Positions 51,930 through 64,000 of a stretch of DNA of 64,000 bases are shown piece by piece. The translations under genes were made by a program, and so were the position numbers. Origin of the DNA: Cruorifilaria tuberocauda (taxonomy: Eukaryota > Nematoda > Chromadorea > Rhabditida > Onchocercidae); contig JABVXU010000098.1 in NCBI GenBank assembly GCA_013365365.1, forward strand, positions 62,001 through 126,000. Reading direction: 5' to 3'. How positions within the stretch are numbered: position 1 is the first letter of the stretch; each line of letters begins with the position of its first letter. Under the pieces are notes generated by a model, which ran no database searches, was not told the DNA's origin, and saw only the letters and a list, made by a program, of their open reading frames with translations.

Positions 51930-54900
51930 CTAGCAAATAAGAGGAGTGGTCTGCTGCTCGTTTGATACCTGGTTTAACATTGACCGAGATCTTTCAGCGG
52001 CGGCAGCGGCAACAGCAGCAGCGTCCATATCATTTTCTGAATCAGTATCACGACCGCTCAGTGCACCACCCGCAGCTGGTCCAGACAATGAAGATGGAGT
52101 ACCAGGGGTTCCTGGCGTTGTCGAGGAAACCACACCGACTGGTGAAGATGCCTGAATAGTACACAAATACAAATGGGAACTGAGAAAATCTAATATCTCC
52201 ATAGAACCTTTATCTTCTGCTTGGAAGACACTGAAAAAATGAGAAAAAGCAAATGCACATTACTGCTAATCTCGGATACTCACAGTCCTACACTAACATG
52301 AAAAAGTCCTGAGAACGAATAGCTACCTTCAAAAACTGATCTCTATCTCTTGAAAAATATAGGATACGAATAAAAATATTATTAACAAGTTATTCAATAA
52401 TATATACTTCGCGTAAATGACTCCTCACATATTAAAAAAAAAACTATGGTCACTAACTATATCTATTTCAGATAGTAACTATATATAATAATTTAAAAAT
52501 CCAAGATGCAAGAAGACTGAATGACAAATGGAAGCTCGGATTACCTCTCGATACCAAAGGCATCTCTTTTTCCTCTTGCAGTGCTTGCACCACTGATCCT
52601 GATTAACAACACCAAATCTCGCCCGGCATTTCTTCTGTTCTCCATTATCTACAATTTTTAATTGTTTTAAGATGACAAATTACATTTTAAATATCCGCAG
52701 AATGACGAGTGAAATGTATTTTGATCAGTTCACCCACCAACAGATTTGTCACGTTTCCGTTTTTTCTTCTTATTGATAGCATAATTTTCACGAGCCGACC
52801 ACCCAGGATACTTCTGCATATGTTGTTCGCGGTCCGTTTTAGCAAGCTCATAATACCTTTGCTGTTCTTCTTTTGGTAAATCATGCCACCTCCTGCCAAG
52901 TTCCTGTAACATTTCCAAGATAATGCTTCTATCATAATGAAAAAATCGTTAAATTCGATTAAAAGGATTGTAAACAGAACCAAACAACAGCAAGCGTAAT
53001 TTAATCCTTTCCTATGTACTTCAGGCTTTGTTTTAGATTAAATAAAAAGTCCAGCCTAAGCTAACGAGTAACCTTGTTCAGTTCAGCACTTTGTCTTTCT
53101 TTATAATCCAATTCTTCCATCAATTTCGGCCTATTTTCCTTCATGAACCACATAAATGCATTTAAGGGTTTTTTGATATGCTGTTCCTATAAAAACCGAG
53201 ATATATAAATTGTTAAATAATAAATTAAGAAAACCTTGTATATGTGAGTCCTATAAGTCTTCATAAGTGCCAGAAGACTCATCCAAAACTCGCAGATGTA
53301 AAAGCAAACTAAACAGACGTTAATTGGTTTAGAATATGTCCCAAGAATAATGAGCCTTAAACCACGAAGACTACGCGAAGCCAATTCCATCTCAACAATA
53401 AATAAAAGAAATTGTAAAATTGGAAACAAGTAAGCTGAAATAACACCTACCTTAGTTTTGGGCGGCTTGCTTTCGTTCTTCGCAGCCTTGGTGCTATTAC
53501 TATTGCTACGTGAGTTACCGCTCGGTTGCTGTACTAAGTTACTGGCCATGGAGGTGATCGGTGAACCCATCTGAGGTAATCGCATTTGGTTTATTGAATT
53601 CAATGGATGCGGAGATGTTGCGGCCACTGCAGCTGCATTCTGCATATTGCGCATCATTGTAGCTGCCGCTAACGGGTTACCCTTGGAGGTAGCCGCACCC
53701 ACTCCACTACCCTTCAATAGACACATGCCAATATGGCAACATGTTCTACACCTCGTATCTCTTCCAGAACACCTTTGCCTTTTAAACCCACTGCATTAAA
53801 CCATTGGTTAACTATTTAATATCTCCATTCATTAATACCAAAGGCATAAAACTTAAAAACTGATTAACTAATAAAGCAAAACATACAAACCTGGAATAAA
53901 GAACTTGGAGAAGCAGGTCCAAAAGGGAAATTCCTATACATTTCGAAGGTTGGTGACATAGTTTGAGCAGCTTGCTGCATGACAAATGCTGCATAGGTTG
54001 GTGACATTGAACGAGCATCCATCGGCCCGCTCGGCATCCTTCCGAATGGCAAACCATATGGAGCCTGATTCTGAAATTCCGAAATCTTTCTCAACCAACA
54101 TGGAATTTTTAGTTAATTACATCATAAATGATTAATAAGTGCGGCAGTGTGTAGTTCACTTCCTATCATCCATTAAAAATTATATCTGCATATCAGCTAA
54201 ATTATACCGACTATAAGGGAAATTAGATTCCCACCATATAGAAGTCTACATTATTTCCAATAACGCCTATTCCTACTCATTTTCAATCTTAAGATAAACT
54301 TGAATCAGAAAGGTTCCAGTTTTTCTCCGCTGTGCAAAAATGCCACCATTATTACAGTCATACTTCTCTGCTCTGAAATTTAATTCATCACTATAAACTT
54401 CTTTTATAATTAGAAGACTCGAGAAATTCTATTAAAATAATCTAAGTCTAACAAATTGGCGTTACTCCTTCTACCACAAAAATGAGAGATATTACATCCA
54501 GCATCAATTCCTGAGGAAGTGTAACCTACTAAATGATTATTTGTAGTGGAATCCATTCGTCTGAAGTTTGAATAATAAGTTAATAAATTTCCAGTGGTAC
54601 CACATCTTCTGACTTGAAATATGTATTGACGAACCTAATTTTGAGTAGAAATAAAAGGTGGTCGAAAAGACATAATGATGCTATTGTATTCTCCCTTTAC
54701 AAAAAGGAATACACTAATCTTATAAGTAAATAACTAAACAGAAATTTGATAAAAAGAAATCACCCACCTAATGTACATATCCTAGATATTCTTTGCATTG
54801 AATATGATAATATGCTAACAAGATACTAATTTATTGAATACATGCTTGAAGCGGCTTGAATTAGAAACAATGCGATTAATTTACGTGTGAAATATTCCAA

Positions 54901-57900
54901 CTTTACAGTCTTACTGTTTATTTGTTTTTTCCAAATGTTTCCCTCTTCTTCACGTTGTTCTATCCCATTCAAAATCTTAGAAAAGCACCTATTTTAGTAA
55001 ATCTAACTCTTTGATACTACTCTTTCATCCCTGTTGTTTTTAGTTTTCTTTTTATGCATCTCTATGTTTTCCTTCGATCATACGGCATTCGAGAACAAAA
55101 AAATGAGGGAATTTCAAACATCACGATTGTTTTGTAATTTCTCTTTCCTCATTCGGAAAATTTTCCTTCAATTGAACTTGATTTTCTCTTGCATACCTCT
55201 CTCCATCTATCTAGCAAAATTACAAAAACGAATAATTATTTCAACAATATTCTATTTATTTTCAGAAGACAGAAGTTACCTTTAATTTTTCAATTTTTAA
55301 ATTTTGTGTTGTTCAATTCAAAGGCCGGGCCGCGAAACATTTTGTAACACATCATTACAGCTCATATTTTATAATAGAGAACTTGTGGAGGCTATCGACA
55401 TTATGACAATTTTTTACTTCTCGGTCGCGTATTTATGTTGGAAAATCTTTTAAAAGCTTTTTGTAAATCACTTAAAACAGCCACCGATTAAGCGAATCTC
55501 TCATAATTTGTATCTAAATTTTCTGACATATGAGTATGACGTCTATAAGGACGAACTTGAATCAATCTACATATGAGAGGAGTAAAAACTATGGAAGCAG
55601 GAAGAGGGAACAGAGAACAGAGATCTTGATCTGTTCTGATATTCCTACACGACGAAGTTATATTCCAGTACATCAATCAACCATGATATAATTCTACCAG
55701 AGCTTAGTCAGAGCAGCAGTAAATTTCGAAAATTGATGTATTCAATCAAGAGAAATAGAGTAGAGCAAAGCCAGCCTTTCAGGCATTCCTCGTTTTCAGC
55801 TTCCATCTCACATGCTTTCAATCTTCGCTGTCGTAGAATCAATCATTCCGCTGTTTCTGAGCAAATCTTAACTCATAACTCAGTCTTCCAATACCCGAAA
55901 CTATATATAATCGACATACATCAATCATCCAAGGAGGACTTTTTAGTTCATTCCAAAACGAGGACCACACCGCACATTTCATTCTTTTCACACATTTTTT
56001 AGAAAGCGTTTCTGATGCTCATCTGAGCAGCATTCAGATTATTAATTGCTAATCAGATTTCTATCTTATTCCTTTCTTTTGGTCTATTTCTAGTTCGTTG
56101 AAAATTTAGTCATGAAAATATTTTAAGAAATGATTTGTACTTTCTTAAACACACAGAAGATTCCTCAATCCTTCATTTCAGACCTTCTTATTTAGTCAAA
56201 TATGAAATTGGTTTTGAAGAATCTAAGAGTAATATGATACCGATATAGTTCTTTCAGCTTTTTGGAAAACAATGTGTTTTCTTGATTAAGGATAACATGG
56301 CACTTTTTGCTTTTACGCCTCAATCAACATCAATTCAAACTTCCACAGAAGTAAATCTCAGTATATTACTTTATTCTTTAAAAACGTTTTTTTCCATGAA
56401 AATCAAATTCTGTTAATAAATCAAAGCAAGAGAGCAAGATGATAGAATAAAGGATCTCACCGGTAGAAAGAACGGATAAAATAGTGGCAGCGGCCCATAA
56501 GTTGGAGACAGGGTGGCAGCCGAAAAGGTTGGAAAGGTTGGCGATGGCTTCACGAAAGCGCCGGGCTTCGAACCTGAAAGGAACATAAGCTTTGTAATTA
56601 AATGTATTGTGAATATATTAAAATTCTAAAATTTAAGTGAAACTGATTATGTACAGCTGATAAATGATACAATTTCATAATGGCAAGCACATGATACCAA
56701 GCAACAAACTATTTTTTTAATTCATTTGATCTTAAAGATTATCAGTGATTGCAACAACGTGTAAGACTTGGAATTATTATAACGTTCAAAACACATAGTT
56801 CGTACTTGACAAAAGCTTTTTACATGACATTAACAAGAGTTAGTAAAAATATCGTCATCAAGCAAAATAAATGAATTAACAGAAATTCTTATGGTAGAAC
56901 GAGCAAGATATTGCGTACATGATGGGATATGGCAATAATAGAGAAATTAAACAAAGAACAGAAAACTCGCTTCTCACAATCCGTTTATTGAAGACTAAGA
57001 AATGATGAAGCATAAAAGAATAATTATCAGTGATAATGTCAGTTAGGTATCGTTATACGAATCCTTAATATTCTTAATCAAAACTGATAATTTTTTATAT
57101 ATTATGACATATTTCACAGCCAGCTCGCACATACTACAGATAAATTATCACAACGAAACGAGGTTTTTCAATATAAAAAAGCCAGATGTGACAAATACAC
57201 AAGAAGTAAAAGGAAACGCCAACACCTCGTAAAAGAAGTAGGGTCTATTTGTAGCTAAAAAAAATAAAAAATCAAAAATGAAAAATCCTCTATCAGTGGA
57301 TTAAGGTATACAAATTACAATTCTTTTTTATAACACCGCTATGAAAAATAGACTAAATAAAAATTATTAGTGAAATTTTAACAATACTATACTCTCAGAA
57401 CAAATGATTGCAGAAAAGAAATGTATCATGCTGAAAAAGGCTATTGGTTTTCTTTGAGGATAAACTACGGTCTGCTAAATAGGAAACAACCTCCTGTTAT
57501 AGTTCACTGCACTATCTTTCATTACACTTATCAAATTCGTTGAATTTTGAAAGTTTTATTCTTGTTTTCACGAAAACTTCATCTTAACCTTATGTCTACT
57601 TCGAATTTATTCCTGCCCTTGTTACCATTTTAAACAAATTATTTTTGTCTGTCTATCTTTCAATATTATGATTTATCTTGTACCACGGTATCATCACTGT
57701 TATTCGTTATCACTTCCTCTTTCACTATCATTATATCACCACTATCCCACACTTACTAATTTCTATATGATGTCTACCTTTTCACTTAAAACGAAGCAGC
57801 GAACTGCTTATACAATACAGCTCAAAACGTATCGCTGTTAATATATGCACGAAAAGGGAATGAAGGATAAAATAGAACGGAACAACTAGCAGCTGTGCTG

Positions 57901-60116
57901 CTAACAACTCCTGAACATATAAGAACCAAAATGGGTATGAAGCACGAGAAAAGTGATGAGCTATGGTGCGAACATTACACATAGTTATTACAGAAACTGC
58001 CTCTTCCCTAAACTACTAAACTACATTCTAAACTACATAGCAACTTCATCCTGTTCCTGGTTTGCGTGCAATGTGCCATAGGTTGGAATAATGACTATGA
58101 GCGCTTATAATACGGATAACTGATTGGTCATGTAACATCATGTAAGAGCGAAGTCAATAAAAAACAAAAAGAGATTAAAAAGCAATAATAACATTCCATT
58201 TAGGTCCCTTAATTTGGCTAAAAAGCTATCAAAATAACGTCCCTATCTAAAACTTAATAACTCGAAATCATCCAAGGAAGTACCATAGTAAATCGAATTA
58301 AATTATATAAACAAACAAGGAAGAACGGAATATACAAGAGGTGCTCTGCCAAAGTCTTATGTTGGTTAACAAATTGAATCAACACCCGGTCCATAACTAA
58401 GTAGAGAACAAACAGCTAAATCGATTTTAAATTGTGTATATATTTAGAAGTGATGCATCAATTTTCAGTACAATGCCAAAAAGTACTAGAGACATTTCTA
58501 TCCAAAGCTGAACTAGTACTACATGATTTGATTGTACTTGGAAAGTTCTATCAAAGTGTAGGCAATCTAAGATGCATTTAAATTTTCGTATCCGAGATGA
58601 AGTTTCTAGATATTCTGTTGATTAATGAGGTTGCTTGCTGGTGGTAAAATGAATAATTACTGCTTTGACAAAAGTCAAACCGATAATGGAGGAGGATGGC
58701 GTCCTCGTTTCCAGTTCTGTCTCCAGGGCCACATCTTTTTTATCCTCTGTTAACTGATGAGACGACTGCGCTGTTTCTACGTCATCCGCATCATTCCTGC
58801 AAAATATATTCGTATTTTCAATTTTTCAATTAATTTTTGCTGTTGGCAAGAAGCCTTTTAACTTCGGAAAGCTCCTAAAAATGACATTAAACATATTTAA
58901 CAGTTCTTTACTTTATGTGGACCGCATTATCATATTATATGTATATCCACATTTGAAGCTGGCTAAGAGCTAATCACCTGCTATTTCTATTATACAACTG
59001 TATAAAAACTTGATGCCAAACATCGAGAAGAATTAGAGGATACAAAATGCGACGGAGAATATCACTCCAGAATTTGAAACAAGGCTTTATTTTTTAACAA
59101 ACAAAATGAAAACCAGAGAGAAGAGAAGAGAAGTAAGTCACATCGTCTTATAAGGATTGTTCGCCAAAAATTGTCTTAACTAGGAAAATAAGAAACAAAA
59201 GATGCATTTTTCCTCACTTGTTTCTACTATATGAAAACTTTATGATGAAATGTTCAGAAAGCATACTCTCACTGGATGTAAAAAGTGCGATTTACACATC
59301 GTAAAAAGAAACATTACAGTCGCTTTAGCCTCAAGCATAAAAAAGTGCTATGTAGAACCGTGAAAATATTGATAGACCTTTGCAATTATGAGGATGTGTC
59401 TCATGAAAATTTTTTGGTAAACATCAAAAAGCTTTAGTAGAAATTTTCTGAGTATGTATAAAAAGTAAAGAAGTTACAATGGTTATAGAAATCCAAATGT
59501 ATTTCAGAAAAAATATGATTTTAACAGCTTCCAAATGTTCTATAGGAAGATAAAAAAGCATAATTGTTGTATTTGAGGAAGATATCCAAGAAATTACGAC
59601 ATAACGGTACTTATAACGATGTATTAACATGTCACACTCTAGTTTAAGAGAGGTTAAGCTTAGCTTTACCATTTAGACATACCTCTCCGAAGGATGTTTC
59701 TAGACAGGTCCGATGAAACAAGTTCCATGCAAATAAAGAAGCTGGTTTCACGCCTATTTTTACATTCTCAAAAAGTGAAAATGCAAACATGGAGAAGAAG
59801 GGAAGGTAAATAAAGGAGCAATATGGAAGACTAATAAAAACGGCTCTTCTCATGGAATTTGTTGCTGGCTGACAGAACATCCTCCTCCTCGCTTCCCCCC
59901 GCATTTCTTCCTCTCACTCATTCACCTATTTAAATTTTATGATTTCCGGAAGCGGAGAACATTGTAACGAAGTAAAAGACAAAAAAAGAAGGATAGGAAA
60001 TGAATAGTATAACCTCTGCAATATCTAATTCTGAATAGCGGAATTATGGAGTGAAATTGGACAAACCTGCGGAAGACCTTCACTTCATCGGCGCCATCGT
60101 CAGCAGCGCTACTCAT
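51930..60116 (-). CDS. pop-1: TCF/LEF transcription factor POP-1, complete, nine exons
   Basis: Exons in order are 60116-60067, 58796-58681, 56573-56461, 54070-53891, 53711-53451, 53186-53073, 52903-52738, 52648-52545 and 52151-51930, giving 441 residues in one frame, near the length of the C. elegans protein. The N-terminus ([20 protein letters not shown]) is the beta-catenin-binding segment in its nematode form. A long Ser/Pro/Met-rich linker follows. The HMG box is at about residues 243-313 ([40 protein letters not shown]) and ends in the basic KKKKRKR tail. A C-clamp comes next ([20 protein letters not shown]), then an Ala/Thr/Pro-rich tail. Known role: the nuclear effector of Wnt signalling, switching between repression with Groucho and activation with beta-catenin, in asymmetric divisions. 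Introns at the 5' end are 1.3-2.4 kb, unlike the short ones elsewhere. A possible leader site is at 60143-60144. Confidence 0.96.
52208..52230 (-). other. pop-1: Candidate alternative mini-exon of pop-1 with stop codon
   Basis: A 23-base segment is bounded by TTTTTTCAG upstream and GTTCTA downstream. Joined in phase 0 after exon 52648-52545 it encodes CLPSRR and then TAA, removing the normal Ala-rich tail. Its acceptor is strong, but its donor is only moderate. It could also be a chance splice site within the intron. Confidence 0.35.
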
Positions 60117-63100
60117 AGCGGTGACTCCCCGCGGGATATCCACTGGAGAGATTGTCGGACAATATGCGGCCAACAATAACACCAACGGATATATGAGCAA
60201 CAGTATTAATAATGACAGCAGTAAAAAGAGCCAAATGGCGATAATAGCAAGAAACGAATAACAATAACGAGAGGCAATGAGTAGGATAACCAGGGCCGGC
60301 AGTCAACCGACCCTTTTGGCTCATTCAATCCGTCACAGGTGATGATGGTGGTAACCGCGGTCAAGCCAGGATAACTCCCAGATGATGTCTACACTGTTCC
60401 TTCTTCCTCCTGAGAGATGCCTGCAACATTACAATTACCTTACGACAAACATTCCCGTCAAAATTCGTCTCTCCATCTCCATAAAACTGTCCTTTCATCG
60501 GTCAGTCCGGTCCATCCCACTCAGTTAAGTACGGATCGGATCGGTTCCTCAGTCAGTTACAACCACTGCTAGCAACAGGGCAGACATACATAGAAAAACC
60601 TCCCTAAGATCCGCCCGTCTCTCGTTCTCTTCTCCAAATATCGCAAGAGAAGAAAAAAAAGTACTGCTTCATCGTTGTATTCAAGTGAAAGCAGAGATGG
60701 CAGAATGCAGAGAATCGCGGAGAGCTCGTAGTGGAAGAAAGAAAAAGAAAGAGGAACATCGAGCTATGTTATAGCCAGCTGAATAAATGGTCAGAACAGA
60801 GGAAGAGGAGAGGGAAAGGATGTGCTTTGTCCTTTGTACATGGGAAGGAAGGGATGCACACTCTGACAAGACAGACACACAGATACATAACACGTACATA
60901 TAGATGCTCGAGTAAGAAAGACGTCCGTCCTGAATTTTACGTGTGCTTCAGAGAAGCTGTACGCATAGAACGGCTCGCATTAAAATGATCTCCCCAGAGA
61001 TTCCCAGATATTCCTATTCCTCTTCCCCTAATTTCCGCTTCTTTTGAAAAAGAGAACGGTATACACCATTTTCACTAATACCACAAACTCACGTAAGCGT
61101 CTTTCTCAACCGTACGTGTCATTAGGAGCAACTAACATCGAGACAAGAGAATTTAATTGAAAATTTGTGGTGGATGATTTATTGCTTGTATAAAGCATCT
61201 GCTAAAGAGAGCGCACCGCGAGTATCGCGGGAATGATGAATGAAATGAAGAAGGTATAGAGAGAGGTTGATTGAGAACGATATCACTTAATATATGGTAA
61301 GGTAAAACGAGCATCTATCGTTCACTTTCATTCGGCATTATGCTTGTAACCATTTGCTATGAGGTAATTCAGTGGAAATTACCTTTGGGTAGTGCTTCAG
61401 AGTTACTTATTCAAGACTGTGTAATGAAGGCTTTATCCCACAATCAATCTCCCCGATCTCGAGAGATACGGACGTAGTGAGGTGCAGGTTGTAGAAGGGG
61501 TAGAAAGAGATAGTAGAAGGAAGGTATGCGGAAAGGATGAAGGGAGGGAGAAAGGAGAGCGGGAAGGGGAACAGCTGTAGTGTCCATTCAAAATATGAGG
61601 TGGAGGGGTCGTTAATAGGAACCTCGAAAAGCTCCGACCTGTCACCCTTATCCTCCTCTGTTACACAGATAGTAGCGAAGAGAGGGGAAAGGGGACGTTC
61701 TACTTGGCGGGAACCTCTCTATACCACAAATGGATCTTTTTTACCAACTCCTTCCCTCTCTCCTTTTTCCTTTACCTCTTATCCACCTTCATCTCCTCCC
61801 TTCCCCTTAAAATTCAAAAATTTCACTACAGTGATACATAATCAGTTTTATACTGAAAAGAGAAAAAATCGGAAAAAAGGAAAGAGAAGGGCAAACTGAT
61901 GAAATGATGCTAATAATTCTGCCTGATTAATGCTATTCCTACTTCCGAAAACTCATACTATCTGAAATAAGTTGCAAATTTCTACCCCCTCCAATAAATA
62001 TACCATATCGGACAGCCTCTAATGCAAAAAGTACTGTTACATTCTTCTTAGTATTGTGAGTTTTCTGTCTAACTTATTACTGTTATAACTTGATAAACCT
62101 TTCACTAGTTTGGTTACAGGGAAGAAATATTGTCGTTTTGCGTTATTCGAAACTTCATCGCAAGATAAGTTGCATTGCTTTGAATAGCAACGCTTTTGCA
62201 AATTTCAATACTCAGATATTCATAGATGAAAAATAATTCGCAACATATCATATTTCAGGCAATTGACATAAATAAAATCCGCTTCTTCCTCACTCTTCTG
62301 ACTAAAAATAGTAAGGGGCAAGATAATTGCAGAAAAAACTCCGGTCAATTAATAATGGAAAGCAGCTAATCGTCTAACCAATGGAGGCACATATGGTAGA
62401 GAAAATGGAACAATTATCCGGTGAAGAAGATTCACCCGTTAAACCACCAACCAACTCCGTACTGCTCTTCCCCTTCTCTGCCCATTTCCATTCATCTCTA
62501 AACAGGCATTCAAATTACCTACGTAATTCGGGACTGTTTAAAAATATGAGAAATGGAACCAGTGAATTCTTAAATTTGGCACTATGATCTATCTCTTTTT
62601 CTTGAGAATTTGAATTTTTCAATGCGAATCGTTTCCCGAAGACCTTGAAAGAAAGAAATTCTCCCTCCAGTAGTATCCAGAACAAGTCTCCTCACTACTT
62701 CCTATCTATGACATTCATCGCACAAACAAAGATAATGTCACTAATTGATATTGTCCACCAAAACAACTGCATGAATAGTTGAATTTTCTGTTGCATATAT
62801 TTTTCAGAACCTGTTTTATCTCAGTCAGTTGACACTGTAGATAAAAGTTCTCATCAAATTATACCACATTATAACTATCATTGTACCATAATATTTAACT
62901 TACCTGGATATAAAGTCCCAAAAGCAATCCATCATTTAACATAATGAAACACTGATGCCGGAAATATGTAGACCTATTATGCTTCACCGCTCGTCTCTCT
63001 TCCTTCATTTTCTCTATCTTTTCTCTCTCATAATTTTCAAAATTCATTTTTATAAATGAAGAGGTAATATTACATAAAAAAGGAGCTGGCAAGAATCAGA

Positions 63101-64000
63101 TCACATTTAATAGCGACAAGTGGCCATTAAAATGATAAACTGTTATGAGCATTCGCGCTCAAGCTCAATCTTAACTGAATACTGATATGGACTACGATGA
63201 GCTTCATTTGTTGAAATTGATATTTGGCAATAGAGAAATATTGTTAAGAAAAAAACACAATGGCTGGAGTACTTTTGGTGTGAAATGATGGTTAAGGGTA
63301 TCTCAAATTTTAATTTTGATAGGTGAAAATGATCCGAAAAAAAAAGAAAAGGGAGGCACAACTTTTATTTTGTTTTAGAAAACGAATCTAATTACAAATC
63401 TAATTTTCTGGTTGGTTACTAAATTTGAAAAATTGGCCCAGCTGAAGTAACCGATTTTCCTAAGAATAAACAATTTTGATATTTGACAGATTTTAACCCT
63501 CATTAGAAAAAACTGAATCAAGGAAAAAGTGAATTAAACAAGAAAAACATGTGTTATATTGAAAAGATTATCGTAAGAATTGTAGATGGAAATTAAACAA
63601 AGTTCGTAACTGTAATGATAGCGAAATTGTATTTAATTTTTGGAAATAAAAGATGGTGCAGTTTCTTCTCATTGACTTCTGTAGTAGTAATAACTGGCAA
63701 ATGCTTCTTTCTTGCTTCTTATTGCTCCTTACCAGAAAAGCCAATTTATTTAAACTGCTTCCTTTTTATTTCATTTTAAATACTTTACAGCACGAATTAT
63801 TATTAATAACATACCTTTTCACATATATTTTTTGGGTTTTTAAGATAATTTTGCATGCAAATGATAGCTTTCCCATAGGAAATCAATGTTATTATCTCTC
63901 AATCTCAACATCAGACCTATACAATCTTCACCCATTCACCTTAATGTTTCATTAATCGCTCGAAATCTTTTACATATAAAGGGTAGATTCTGAAGAATGA
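60117..64000. promoter_or_regulatory. pop-1 upstream region
   Basis: This is 3.9 kb beyond the pop-1 start and should hold its promoter and 5' UTR. It is relatively GC-rich at 60050-60620 and 61200-61720, then AT-rich to the window end. Purine-rich tracts occur at 61490-61570. No second gene was recognised in it. The next gene, if any, lies outside the window. Confidence 0.5.

Noticed and set aside
62381..62587. 68-codon frame with an acidic N-terminal segment (MEQLSGEEDSPVKPPTN)
   Set aside because: It was considered as a first exon of another gene because a GTACTG follows, but there is no downstream exon in the window and no recognised family.

Overview
The window looks like chromosomal DNA of a clade III (filarial or related spirurid) nematode. 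The support is AT-rich sequence with many simple repeats, small exons with nematode-type introns (TTTCAG or TTTTAG acceptors), acceptor sites a few bases upstream of several start codons as expected for spliced-leader trans-splicing, and proteins that are clearly nematode orthologues. No transposon, rRNA, tRNA or CRISPR was recognised. The species cannot be named from the sequence alone. All gene models were assembled by hand from splice signals, reading phase and protein family knowledge.

Eight protein-coding genes are present and alternate strictly in strand. 183-1624 (+) is the Rab8 GTPase. 3646-7013 (-) is tropomodulin. 14248-21763 (+) is neurabin/spinophilin. 22922-29136 (-) is a dual-GAF cyclic nucleotide phosphodiesterase of the PDE10 type. 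30766-32938 (+) is a secreted cysteine-rich multi-module protein. 33240-38581 (-) is a CUB-domain protein with an internal alternative first exon. 44692-48273 (+) is a La-related protein of the LARP4 family. 51930-60116 (-) is TCF/LEF (POP-1) with its HMG box and C-clamp. In all eight models the exon phases close without a frameshift, except for one weak junction each in the CUB and cysteine-rich genes.

Convergent gaps are mostly short (0.3-3.7 kb) and divergent gaps long (1.6, 6.1 and 7.2 kb), so the divergent gaps are the likely regulatory space. GC-rich patches sit near 7.2-7.7 kb, 41.5-42.4 kb and 60.0-61.7 kb, close to gene 5' ends. Simple repeats include (TA)n near 2.6 kb, (CT)n then (TA)n near 40.4 kb and a long (TAA)n at 51.06-51.13 kb. 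The genes do not form one pathway. Shared themes are actin organisation (tropomodulin, neurabin), polarised traffic (Rab8), cyclic-nucleotide signalling (PDE), Wnt transcription (POP-1), mRNA stability (LARP4) and extracellular modules (CUB and cysteine-rich proteins).

The most interesting items are the internal signal-peptide exon in the CUB gene, a probable GC-AG intron and an exon with no visible donor in the cysteine-rich gene, a stop-carrying 23-nt mini-exon in pop-1, and a near-perfect hairpin near 30.6 kb. No wholly new biological system was identified.
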